Below, piece by piece: positions 1 through 6,743 of a DNA stretch of 15,047 nt (position 1 is the stretch's first letter; each line of letters starts with the position of its first letter). The notes below the pieces were generated by a model. It saw only the letters and a program-made list of their open reading frames with translations, did no database searches and had not been told where the DNA came from. Location of the stretch: assembly GCA_016839845.1 (NCBI GenBank), contig JAEOTL010000149.1:1-15047 (forward strand), read 5' to 3'. Source of the DNA: Promethearchaeota archaeon. Its GTDB lineage: Archaea; Asgardarchaeota; Lokiarchaeia; Sigynarchaeales; SOKP01. The position numbers were made by a program, and so were the translations under genes.

Positions 1-2
1 AA

Positions 3-356
3 CACAAGTTTTATCTATTGCTTGTATCATTCCAAGTGTTTTTAGTTATCTTAGTGATATTCACTTCAAATGGAATCGTACGGTTTGTATCAGCTCAACT
101 CCCAACTACATTCGATTATTATGATTCGGGAACAACAATGGTCCTCGCAATTGCTGTAGCAATTTCTGTAAGTTCTGCAGTATTGGGGAGTGCCTGGGCT
201 TTAAAAACCGTAGGAACTGCTGCAATTTCGGCTTTATCAGAAAGAGAAGAAGCATTCTTTAAATCATTTCTTGTAGTCGCCTTATGTGAAGCTTTAGCTG
301 TATATGGTTTGATTGTGGCAATTCTCTTATGGACTAAGATTCCCACACCAGGATAA
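3..356 (+). CDS. atpK: A-type ATP synthase subunit K (rotor-ring proteolipid), 5' end outside or at window edge
   Basis: This is the membrane proteolipid that forms the ion-translocating c/K ring. The frame is open to the window edge; the first standard start inside is TTG at 18, but the true start may lie upstream. Numbering from that TTG, residues 1-26 form a hydrophobic leader ending in VSAQ, which resembles a cleavable signal peptide. Two helices follow (about 40-62 and 82-105), joined by a polar loop containing SEREE. Glu91 in ALCEALAVYG is the ion-carrying carboxylate at the family position. There is one hairpin, so this is the small proteolipid form and not a duplicated one. I see no glutamine in either ring helix; Na+-binding V-type rings use glutamines as ligands, so this mildly favours H+ coupling (inference). 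The gene is followed by an 82-base gap with two hairpins before subunit C. Confidence 0.88.
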   Translation, partial: HKFYLLLVSFQVFLVILVIFTSNGIVRFVSAQLPTTFDYYDSGTTMVLAIAVAISVSSAVLGSAWALKTVGTAAISALSEREEAFFKSFLVVALCEALAVYGLIVAILLWTKIPTPG

Positions 357-357
357 C

Positions 358-379
358 TTACTTACAATGAAATAAGTAA
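358..379 (+). promoter_or_regulatory. Stem-loop directly after atpK stop
   Basis: A perfect 7-bp inverted repeat, TTACTTA (358-364) and TAAGTAA (373-379), with an 8-base loop starts two bases after the K stop codon. The stem is AT-rich and weak. In ATP synthase operons the ring subunit is needed in many copies, so a stem-loop here could protect or separate the K message from the distal genes. That role is inference. Confidence 0.4.
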
Positions 380-391
380 TTGATAAAAAAG

Positions 392-411
392 CAGATTTAT
401 CTGATATTTTT
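392..411 (+). terminator. Possible partial terminator between atpK and atpC
   Basis: A short CAGA-TTTA-TCTG hairpin (392-403) is followed by a T-run (TTTTT, 407-411). Archaeal termination depends mainly on T-runs, so some transcripts may end here. This would raise K over the downstream subunits. The stem is only 4 bp and the T-run short, so the call is tentative. Confidence 0.25.
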
Positions 412-426
412 CCATTAATTTAATTT

Positions 427-441
427 GGTGAAAATTCCACG
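427..441 (+). promoter_or_regulatory. Shine-Dalgarno GGTGA and candidate ACG start of atpC
   Basis: GGTGA (427-431) is part of the ideal archaeal Shine-Dalgarno AGGAGGTGATCC. The codon 7 bases downstream in the atpC frame is ACG (439-441). No ATG, GTG or TTG occurs in that frame between the stop at 421-423 and TTG 490. The GTG at 428 lies in another frame and stops at 476-478. Confidence 0.45.
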
Positions 442-1488
442 AGCATCATTGTCCCCTCCTATGCCTATACTATTATAAAAATTGGATTTTTGCACCAATT
501 GGTAATAGACGAAATAACACTCAAGAAGATTAAAGAAATTAAAGATATCAATCAGTTTATAGAAGCTATTAGTAGATATTATCCCGGACTTAACATAAAA
601 TCATATAGTATTGAGGAAATTGAAAGAGAGTTATTTCATATTTATATCAAATTAATTGGGAAGATAATGATTGTTTCTCCGAGGAATATTAGAATCTTCC
701 TGAGAAGTTATTTACTCAAATATGAAATAATGAACATCAAACGTGTTTTATTAGGAACGATTCTGGGGATGAGTATAACTGAAAAAAATCAATTAGTTAA
801 TAATCTCGTAGAAGATTTATTAGGAAATACAGCTTTTATGAAAGATTTCATAGAGATATCATCCCTTGATGAGATTCAATTATTTATGAGACCAACCAAA
901 TTTAATGAAGCTATTAGGGAGGGGATTCTTTATTTTAAGAATACTAATGAGATATTTGTTCTGGAAGCATTCTTAGATCGATTGTATTATGACAATTTAC
1001 AGCAGGAAATGGAGTTTTTAAATAAGAAAGAAAAGGAAATGATTTCTTTCTATATTAAATACAGTTCTGAAATTTATAATTTAAATTTGATTTATCGAGG
1101 AATTAGAAATAACATTGACAGGAAGCTCCTTTCTCAATTTCTAGTTAATAATTATATGTTCCTAAATGAAGTAATTGTAAACGATTTGTTGAATCTAACG
1201 AGTATTGATGATTATTTAACCAATCTTGAGCAACATTTGAACAAAAACAAAGATATTAAGCTTATGTTAAAACGTACTCCTCTAAAAAGAAAGCATTTAA
1301 CATGGGAACTTGAAAAATTGTACCTAGATTATTTTTTTAGAGTTTTTAAAATTAAGATTGATGATATCGAATATCATACCATTTTCAGGATTATGGAAGT
1401 GTTAATTAAAAAAGAAAATGAAATTAAAATCAAGATTTTACCTCAGGTTGTAAAAATCTTACATGAAAAATACAGAGTGTTGAAATGA
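439..1488 (+). CDS. atpC: A-type ATP synthase subunit C (AC39/d-type central-stalk socket)
   Basis: Subunit C is the funnel-shaped, all-helical adaptor that seats the central stalk (D/F) on the K ring. The protein is about 349 residues from 439, close to the family norm, and carries the three-fold helical pattern of the vATP-synt_AC39 family. The first ATG/GTG/TTG in frame is TTG 490 (332 aa), which I think is too late. The in-frame codons just upstream encode SYAYTIIKIGFLHQL, which aligns without gaps to the conserved family N-terminus (FAYLNARVRVRRGTLL in Thermus, as I recall it). The true start is therefore upstream: either ACG 439 behind GGTGA, or GTG 428 with a one-base frame change in the CCCC run at 453-456. 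The 3' end overlaps subunit H by four bases (ATGA). Confidence 0.85.
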   Translation, partial: TSIIVPSYAYTIIKIGFLHQLVIDEITLKKIKEIKDINQFIEAISRYYPGLNIKSYSIEEIERELFHIYIKLIGKIMIVSPRNIRIFLRSYLLKYEIMNIKRVLLGTILGMSITEKNQLVNNLVEDLLGNTAFMKDFIEISSLDEIQLFMRPTKFNEAIREGILYFKNTNEIFVLEAFLDRLYYDNLQQEMEFLNKKEKEMISFYIKYSSEIYNLNLIYRGIRNNIDRKLLSQFLVNNYMFLNEVIVNDLLNLTSIDDYLTNLEQHLNKNKDIKLMLKRTPLKRKHLTWELEKLYLDYFFRVFKIKIDDIEYHTIFRIMEVLIKKENEIKIKILPQVVKILHEKYRVLK

Positions 1489-1799
1489 TGGATGTATTCG
1501 AAAATTTAAAAGATATTGAAAATATCTATGAGGATTTAATAAAAAATGCTAAGGATCTGAATCTAAATGATATTGAAGAATTCAGGAAGGACCAAATAAA
1601 AGAATTTGAATCACTAGTTGCTATTAGAAATGAACTCGTAAATCAAGCTTTAGGGAATCTTACCTTGGAAGTAAATAATAAAACTATTAAGTTTGAAGAG
1701 CGCCTTAAGGATGCGATCAGTAAGATCGAGTTAGATTTCAAAAATAGTATTATGAAGCTTCAGAACTTAATAATAGAAAAAGCGGGAATTGATTTTTAG
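1485..1799 (+). CDS. ahaH: A-type ATP synthase subunit H (peripheral-stalk coiled coil)
   Basis: This 104-residue, highly charged protein is predicted helical over nearly its whole length, with heptad spacing of I/L/F. That suits subunit H (G in V-type naming), which pairs with E to make the peripheral stalk that stops the A3B3 head turning. Size and position between C and F support the call more than any sequence motif, because this family is poorly conserved. It overlaps the C stop as ATGA, and a second ATG directly follows (1488), so the start is uncertain by one codon. The stop TAG shares a base with the GTG start of F. The C-terminal NSIMKLQNLIIEKAGIDF lacks the usual acidic tail. Confidence 0.7.
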   Translation: MMDVFENLKDIENIYEDLIKNAKDLNLNDIEEFRKDQIKEFESLVAIRNELVNQALGNLTLEVNNKTIKFEERLKDAISKIELDFKNSIMKLQNLIIEKAGIDF

Positions 1800-2122
1800 T
1801 GATAGATAGTGAAGTCCATATTATAGGAGATGAAGACATCGTACTTATGTTAGGGTTAATAGGAATACAAGGTACGGTTGTTGAAAATCGAGACGATTTT
1901 TTAATAATTTTTAATAATTTAATAAACCGATCAAAATTGGAGATGGTAATTATAGCGATGCAACTGTCAGATGAACTTGTTGATTTCTTGATTGATTTTA
2001 AGCTAAATAATAGAAGGCCTTTTGTTTTCATTCTTCCTGATATCTTCCGACCAAATATAGAAAAAGATGATCCCCTTCTAAGCAAAATATTCGAAGCAAT
2101 AAGTGATATTGTATTATTATAG
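1799..2122 (+). CDS. atpF: A-type ATP synthase subunit F (central stalk)
   Basis: Subunit F binds D to form the rotating central shaft and influences ATPase activity. At 107 residues it is a normal length. Residues 6-23 (VHIIGDEDIVLMLGLIGI) match the family signature GDEDTVxGFxLAGI. A Rossmann-like alternation follows, with the strand LEMVIIAMQLSDELVDFLI (about 47-66) and RPFVFILPD (about 73-81), as in ATP-synt_F proteins. The C-terminal helix (about 88-107) is the part that contacts D or the head in known structures. The GTG start overlaps the TAG of H by one base (TAGTG), implying translational coupling. Confidence 0.9.
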   Translation: MIDSEVHIIGDEDIVLMLGLIGIQGTVVENRDDFLIIFNNLINRSKLEMVIIAMQLSDELVDFLIDFKLNNRRPFVFILPDIFRPNIEKDDPLLSKIFEAISDIVLL

Positions 2123-2133
2123 TGAGATGAATA
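2122..2133 (+). promoter_or_regulatory. Possible Shine-Dalgarno GTGA and ATA start of atpE
   Basis: The stop of F (TAG, 2120-2122) overlaps a GTG just as at the H-F junction, but this GTG is followed two codons later by an in-frame TGA (2128-2130). GTGA (2122-2125) matches the archaeal Shine-Dalgarno and lies 5 bases before ATA 2131. From 2131 the frame is open into atpE and reads KISEEKEFKKKFSSLGHYL before the ATG at 2191. Confidence 0.3.
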
Positions 2134-2190
2134 AAGATTTCAGAAGAAAAAGAATTTAAGAAGAAATTTAGCAGTCTGGGACATTATTTA

Positions 2191-2865
2191 ATGGAAAAGG
2201 CTCAGGATGAGATTAAAGAATTAAATCAGAAGACTTTATTCCAAAAAGCAGAAATTAAAAAAAGGTTTTTAGAAAGGGGAGCTGAACGGTCGTTAAGACT
2301 TAGGCAGCAATTTATTGAAAGTTATGAACAATTTCTTAATCAATCGTTATCTTCTACTCTTCTAAAAGGAAAGGAGAAGTTCTTAAATTTAAAAAACAAG
2401 CTAATTATAGACCTAAAGAAAGCGTTGTTTAGCCTTATTGAAGAAAAAATAGAGAAAAATTATCTTGCCTATATTGACTTTCTACTGAATTCTATTGGGG
2501 CAGTAACAAAAACCATAGGTAAACCTCGAGAGATTGAGTTAATTTTCAATGATAGAGATTATAATTACTTTTTAAAGGAACATGATAAAATTGAAAATTT
2601 TTTTCAGAATCCCGTAGAAATTAACAAGGATCGTAGAAATTATATTGGGGGATTTAAAATCTCCTTAATCGGAGGAGTGATATCCTATGATTATACAATT
2701 GATAGTATAATCGAGAAAATCTCCCCGTTTATTCAAATGGAGATCTCTAAAATAGTCACTGATATCGAAATTAAGGAGATTGAAAATGACTATGAAATGT
2801 TCATACTAGATCAAAAACAACAAATAACAGAATATTTGAGAGAATATGATCAACTCCAAATCTGA
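2191..2865 (+). CDS. atpE: A-type ATP synthase subunit E (peripheral stalk)
   Basis: Subunit E forms the peripheral-stalk coiled coil with H and caps the top of the catalytic head. From ATG 2191 the protein is 224 residues: a charged N-terminal helix (about 1-65), then the globular domain. That domain has the family patterns NYLAYIDFLLNSI (about 90-102) and GGFKISLIGGVISYDYTIDSIIEK (about 152-175), equivalent to GGVxVxxxxGxIxVDxTxExR. About 30 extra residues follow the usual C-terminus, ending in TEYLREYDQLQI. The N-terminal helix may start 20 residues earlier at ATA 2131. Compared with the Pyrococcus homologue from memory, the ATG gives a helix about 11 residues short and the ATA one about 9 long, so this is unresolved. 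The last 20 bases overlap atpA. Confidence 0.85.
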   Translation: MEKAQDEIKELNQKTLFQKAEIKKRFLERGAERSLRLRQQFIESYEQFLNQSLSSTLLKGKEKFLNLKNKLIIDLKKALFSLIEEKIEKNYLAYIDFLLNSIGAVTKTIGKPREIELIFNDRDYNYFLKEHDKIENFFQNPVEINKDRRNYIGGFKISLIGGVISYDYTIDSIIEKISPFIQMEISKIVTDIEIKEIENDYEMFILDQKQQITEYLREYDQLQI

Positions 2866-4681
2866 ACACAATAATGATTCCGGTTACATCTCAGCGATCG
2901 TCGGATCTTTAATAAGAGTAAAGGGATTAGAACGAGATATCCGGCTTCATGATTTAGTTAGGGTAAGTAAGCATAATATATTAGGAGAAGTCATTCAAAT
3001 TTATACAGATCATATAGTATGTCAATGTTTTGAAAATACAACCAACCTTCGAATTAATGAAGAAGTTCTTAACTTACATGAATCTCTATCAATGGAATTA
3101 GCTCCAGGGTTATTAGGAAACATTTTTGATGGGATCCAGAGACCATTACAAAAAGCCTTTGAAAAATTTAGTAATGGAAGACTAATTAGAGGATTAGAAA
3201 TTCCTTCTCTATCAAGAACTAAAAAATGGCATTTCACTCCCTTAAATAAGGTTAATCAGAATGTATCAGCTGGGGATATGATAGGATTCGTTGAAGAAAC
3301 TCCAATCATTAAACACAAAATTATGATCCCCCCGAATTGTTCGGGTAAGGTGATAAAACTGGCTGATGAAGGGGATTATACTATCGAGGATGAAATTTAT
3401 CAATTGGAGAACAATAATAACGTAACCTCTTATTCCATGTTACAAAAATGGCCTATAACATCTAGTCGACCCTTCAAAGCGAGAATGTCTCCAAACGAAC
3501 CCTTAATTACAGGGATTCGTGTAATAGATCTCCTATTTCCTATAACAAAAGGGGGTACAATTGGCGTTCCAGGAGGATTTGGCACAGGAAAAACGGTAAT
3601 TCAACAATCTTTAGCTAAATGGTGTGATGCTGATATCATTATATTCGTCGGATGTGGGGAACGGGGAAACGAGATTGCCGACGTACTAAAGGATTTTGCA
3701 GAAATCGTTGATCCAAAGACTGATCAGCCTTTATTGAATCGGATTGTACTTCTGGCAAATACTTCTAATATGCCAGTTTCAGCTCGAGAAGCAAGTATCT
3801 TTTCAGGGGTTACTATTGCTGAATATTATCGGGATATGGGATACGATGTTGCAGTACTTGCTGATAGTACCTCAAGATGGGCTGAATCTCTTAGGGAAAT
3901 CTCAGGATTGTTAGAAGAAATGCCTGCAGAGGAAGGGTATCCTGCATATCTTCCCTCAAGACTTTCCAGGTTCTATGAAAGAGCAGGATTCGTACGACTT
4001 TTAGGTACAGATGAGGACAATAAAGAAAGACAAGGTTCATTAAGTATCATCGGTTCGATCAGCCCACCCGGGGGTGATTTTAGTGAGCCAGTAACGGCTA
4101 CCACAAAAAATTTTGTACAAGGTATTTGGGCTCTAGACGCAACTCTGGCATATTCCAAACATTATCCTGCTATTAATTGGTTAAACTCATATTCCAATTA
4201 TCCTGATTATATCTCGGAATGGTGGTATGAGAGAGATATTGATTGGGTTGAAATCGATATCGATTGGTTAGAATGTCGTAATCAAACTAACGAGATTCTT
4301 TCTCAAGACAATGAATTGAAATATATCCGACAGTTGATAGGTGAAGAAAATCTACCAGAAAACCAACAATTGGTTATTTTTATAGCCGAGTTGATTAAAA
4401 ATGGATTTTTGATTCAGAATGCGTTTGATGATATTGATAATTTTACAGAAATTAAGAAATTGTTAGGAATGATTAAGATTATTCTTTTACTATTCAAAGA
4501 AAGTAAAGAATTACTAAACCAAGGATTCATGATAGAGGATATAAAATCAATGGAAGCAGTTAATATTATCCTACGAATGAATCGTAGTATTCCAAATAAT
4601 AAATTTGAGAAAATTGAACAAGTTAAAACCATGATGCTTAATGAAATAGCATCTTTAAAGCTTACTCAAGGAGTGTTGTAA
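2846..4681 (+). CDS. atpA: A-type ATP synthase catalytic subunit A (copy 1, operon copy)
   Basis: This is the nucleotide-hydrolysing/synthesising subunit of the A3B3 head. At 611 residues it is slightly longer than typical (about 580-590). In order: beta-barrel with SGYISAIVGSLIRVKG (about 12-27); the A-specific non-homologous insert (about 115-200, including WHFTPL and HKIMIPP); Walker A GGFGTGKT (243-250, Lys249, Thr250); GCGERGNE with catalytic Glu272 and phosphate-contacting Arg273; Walker B region VAVLADSTSRWAESLRE (Asp340); EGYPAYLPSRLSRFYERAG; SPPGGDFSEPVT; and a helical C-terminal domain. The P-loop has Gly244 where most A subunits have Pro (GPFG), a feature shared with the second copy. 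No intein is present at the P-loop, a classic insertion site. It overlaps E by 20 bases and is followed 5 bases later by atpB. Confidence 0.97.
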   Translation: MINSKSEHNNDSGYISAIVGSLIRVKGLERDIRLHDLVRVSKHNILGEVIQIYTDHIVCQCFENTTNLRINEEVLNLHESLSMELAPGLLGNIFDGIQRPLQKAFEKFSNGRLIRGLEIPSLSRTKKWHFTPLNKVNQNVSAGDMIGFVEETPIIKHKIMIPPNCSGKVIKLADEGDYTIEDEIYQLENNNNVTSYSMLQKWPITSSRPFKARMSPNEPLITGIRVIDLLFPITKGGTIGVPGGFGTGKTVIQQSLAKWCDADIIIFVGCGERGNEIADVLKDFAEIVDPKTDQPLLNRIVLLANTSNMPVSAREASIFSGVTIAEYYRDMGYDVAVLADSTSRWAESLREISGLLEEMPAEEGYPAYLPSRLSRFYERAGFVRLLGTDEDNKERQGSLSIIGSISPPGGDFSEPVTATTKNFVQGIWALDATLAYSKHYPAINWLNSYSNYPDYISEWWYERDIDWVEIDIDWLECRNQTNEILSQDNELKYIRQLIGEENLPENQQLVIFIAELIKNGFLIQNAFDDIDNFTEIKKLLGMIKIILLLFKESKELLNQGFMIEDIKSMEAVNIILRMNRSIPNNKFEKIEQVKTMMLNEIASLKLTQGVL

Positions 4682-4686
4682 ACAAG

Positions 4687-6078
4687 ATGAGTGTAATTTA
4701 TAGGAAGATCCAGCAGATTATTGGGCCCCTTTTATTCCTTAAAAATGAACACGATGCTCAATATGGTGAGATTGTTAAAATTAGGTCCGATGATGACACA
4801 GTTCGTACCGGACAGATTATCAATATGAGTGAGGAAATACTCATTGTAGAAGTTTTTGAGGATACCTCTGGGCTATCTACGGAAAATGCTGAAATAATTT
4901 TCACAGAAGACATTTTTAATGTTAAGATATCAAAAGATATGTTTGGTCACACTTTTAATTCATTAGGAAGACCAATTGATATACGAACAAAATCCCCATT
5001 GGGCTCAGATATATTAACAGATGTTCAAAGAGATATTAATGGAGTTCCCATCAATCCTTTTGCTAGAGAATATCCTGTAGATGTAATTCAAACGGGTATA
5101 TCTGTGATAGACGGATTGTTTACCTTAATTAGGGGTCAAAAACTCCCGTTGTTTAGTGGACAAGGTCTGCCTCATAACAAATTAGCAGCTCAAATCGCCA
5201 CACAAGCCCAAGTCGTATCTGAGGAACCTTTCATTATAATTTTCTGTGGTATTGGGATAATTCAAGACGAGGCTATCTATTTTTTAAATCGATTTCAAGA
5301 AAGTGGGACTGTTCAAAATATAATCTCTTTTATCAATTTTGCTGATGATCCAATAATTGAAAGATTAATTATCCCCAGAGTTGCATTGACCACTGCCGAA
5401 TATTTTGCATTTGAAAAGGATATGCATGCATTAGTTATTCTAATCGACATGACAAATTATGCTGAAGCTCTAAGAGAACTCAGCTCTGCGAAGGAAGAAA
5501 TACCTAGTAGAAAAGGATACCCGGGGTATATTTATTCAGACTTTGCTTCGATTTATGAAAGGACTGGTAAAATTAAAGGAAAAAAGGGATCTATAACTCA
5601 AATTCCTATTCTTACAATGCCAAATGATGATATTTCTCATCCAATTCCTGATACTACAGGATATATAACTGAAGGTCAATTAGTTCTAAGTCGGAATCTC
5701 CATAAGAAGGGGATATATCCTCCTTTCGAAGTACTCTCATCAATTTCCCGGTTGATGAAGGATGCAATCGGTGGAGAAAGAACAAGAGAAGATCATGCAG
5801 ATCTAAGCTCACAACTATTAGCTTCTTATTCAAATTATTTGGAAGTCAAGGACCTTATATCCATTGTAGGGGAAGACGGATTAAATTATGATCAAAGAAA
5901 TATCCTAAAATTTGGTTTGGATTTTGAAAAAACTTTCCTCAACCAAAAGGCTGATGAAAATCGTGATTTTGGTAAAACATTTACAATTGCTTGGGATGTT
6001 CTCTCAAACTTATCTGCAAACCAATTATTTAGGATTCGTCAAAAATTTATAGATAAATATTATGAACCGAAGGTGTAA
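4687..6078 (+). CDS. atpB: A-type ATP synthase regulatory subunit B
   Basis: This non-catalytic head subunit alternates with A and supplies the arginine finger to A's active site. The length of 463 residues is standard. Landmarks are GHTFNSLGRPID (87-98), the PFAREYPVDVIQTGISVIDGL region (about 124-144), SGQGLPHNKLAAQIA (157-171; the degenerate P-loop lacks the GKT lysine-threonine, as expected for B), YAEALRELSSAKEEIPSRKGYPGY, and VLSSISRLM with Arg355 as arginine finger. The start ATG lies 11 bases after AAGGAGTG (4668-4675), the clearest Shine-Dalgarno in the operon. This is the only B copy in the window, so it would have to serve either A copy. Confidence 0.97.
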   Translation: MSVIYRKIQQIIGPLLFLKNEHDAQYGEIVKIRSDDDTVRTGQIINMSEEILIVEVFEDTSGLSTENAEIIFTEDIFNVKISKDMFGHTFNSLGRPIDIRTKSPLGSDILTDVQRDINGVPINPFAREYPVDVIQTGISVIDGLFTLIRGQKLPLFSGQGLPHNKLAAQIATQAQVVSEEPFIIIFCGIGIIQDEAIYFLNRFQESGTVQNIISFINFADDPIIERLIIPRVALTTAEYFAFEKDMHALVILIDMTNYAEALRELSSAKEEIPSRKGYPGYIYSDFASIYERTGKIKGKKGSITQIPILTMPNDDISHPIPDTTGYITEGQLVLSRNLHKKGIYPPFEVLSSISRLMKDAIGGERTREDHADLSSQLLASYSNYLEVKDLISIVGEDGLNYDQRNILKFGLDFEKTFLNQKADENRDFGKTFTIAWDVLSNLSANQLFRIRQKFIDKYYEPKV

Positions 6079-6084
6079 AGTATC
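6071..6084 (+). promoter_or_regulatory. Shine-Dalgarno AGGTG and candidate ATC start of atpD
   Basis: AGGTG (6071-6075) lies inside the last codons of atpB and matches the archaeal Shine-Dalgarno AGGAGGTGATCC. Six bases later ATC (6082-6084) is in the atpD frame. No ATG, GTG or TTG lies between the atpB stop (6076-6078) and ATG 6298 in this frame. Confidence 0.55.
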
Positions 6085-6735
6085 AGTTTCAAGGATATCA
6101 AAGCTACTAAATCAAATCTCATTGGGCTTCAGAAAAGGCTAACTTTTGCTGTTAAGGGAGAGTCCTTTCTCGAATTTAGACGTGAACAACTAACATTTCA
6201 AATTAAAAAACTATGGGAAGAATTTAGCGAAGCTAGAGGAGTTTTTCTCTCTCTTTTTAAACAATCTCTCTTAAAATTAAATCAAACATATAAAGAAATG
6301 GGTAAAAATGGGGTACATTTAATCAGTAGCTTGAGTCGAGTTCAATTTAAACCTAAAATTGATATTCAATACCAAAAAAAAGCAGGAATAATGTCCCCTA
6401 AAATAAAATATGACCTGTTTCAAGAAGAAAAACTTCCCGCTTACACTTTTGAGGATACAAGTCATTTTTTAGATGATTTAATTACAATCATAAAAGATTT
6501 TTTCAATGCTCTCATATTATTTTCTGAAATTGAAGATTTAACCTTAAAGTATGCAATTACTTTTAAAAAAGTCAATCGTAGGATAAATGGGTTAAAGAAT
6601 CTGATAATTCCCCGATTAGGAGTCAATATTAAACAAATCAGAGAAGTTTTAGAAGAAAATGAAAGAGAAAATTACGTGAGATTGAAAAAAACAAAGGATC
6701 TAATCTTAAAAAAACAAAAAATTAAGGGAGAATGA
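6082..6735 (+). CDS. atpD: A-type ATP synthase subunit D (central rotor shaft), non-ATG start
   Basis: Subunit D is the long antiparallel coiled-coil axle turning inside A3B3. The first in-frame ATG (6298) would give only 145 residues and remove the N-terminal arm. The frame is open from just after the B stop and reads SFKDIKATKSNLIGLQKRL, then FAVKGESFLEFRREQL, a clear match to the family N-terminus (KPTxxxLxxLxxRLxxAxxGxxLLxxKR). It continues through NQTYKEMGKNGVHLI. With that part the protein is about 217 residues, the normal size. The later IDIQYQKKAGIMSPKIKY (from about 92) matches the family loop before the C-terminal arm, and the end is a Lys-rich helix (LKKTKDLILKKQKIKGE). The start is probably ATC 6082 behind AGGTG. 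Coding of the extension is secure; the exact start codon is inference. Confidence 0.9.
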   Translation: MSFKDIKATKSNLIGLQKRLTFAVKGESFLEFRREQLTFQIKKLWEEFSEARGVFLSLFKQSLLKLNQTYKEMGKNGVHLISSLSRVQFKPKIDIQYQKKAGIMSPKIKYDLFQEEKLPAYTFEDTSHFLDDLITIIKDFFNALILFSEIEDLTLKYAITFKKVNRRINGLKNLIIPRLGVNIKQIREVLEENERENYVRLKKTKDLILKKQKIKGE

Positions 6736-6743
6736 TTTAATCG

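Noticed and set aside
2122..2133. TGA at 2128 read as a sense codon (recoding) at the start of atpE
   Set aside because: TGA ends atpC, atpD and atpE normally, and no selenocysteine-type structure or functional reason for a recoded residue at codon 3 is visible.
3570..3600. Intein in the A subunit P-loop, a classic insertion site
   Set aside because: Both A proteins have normal length and an uninterrupted GGFGTGKT motif.
6298..6735. Subunit D as a genuinely short 145-residue protein
   Set aside because: The upstream open frame encodes the conserved N-terminal arm and restores normal length.
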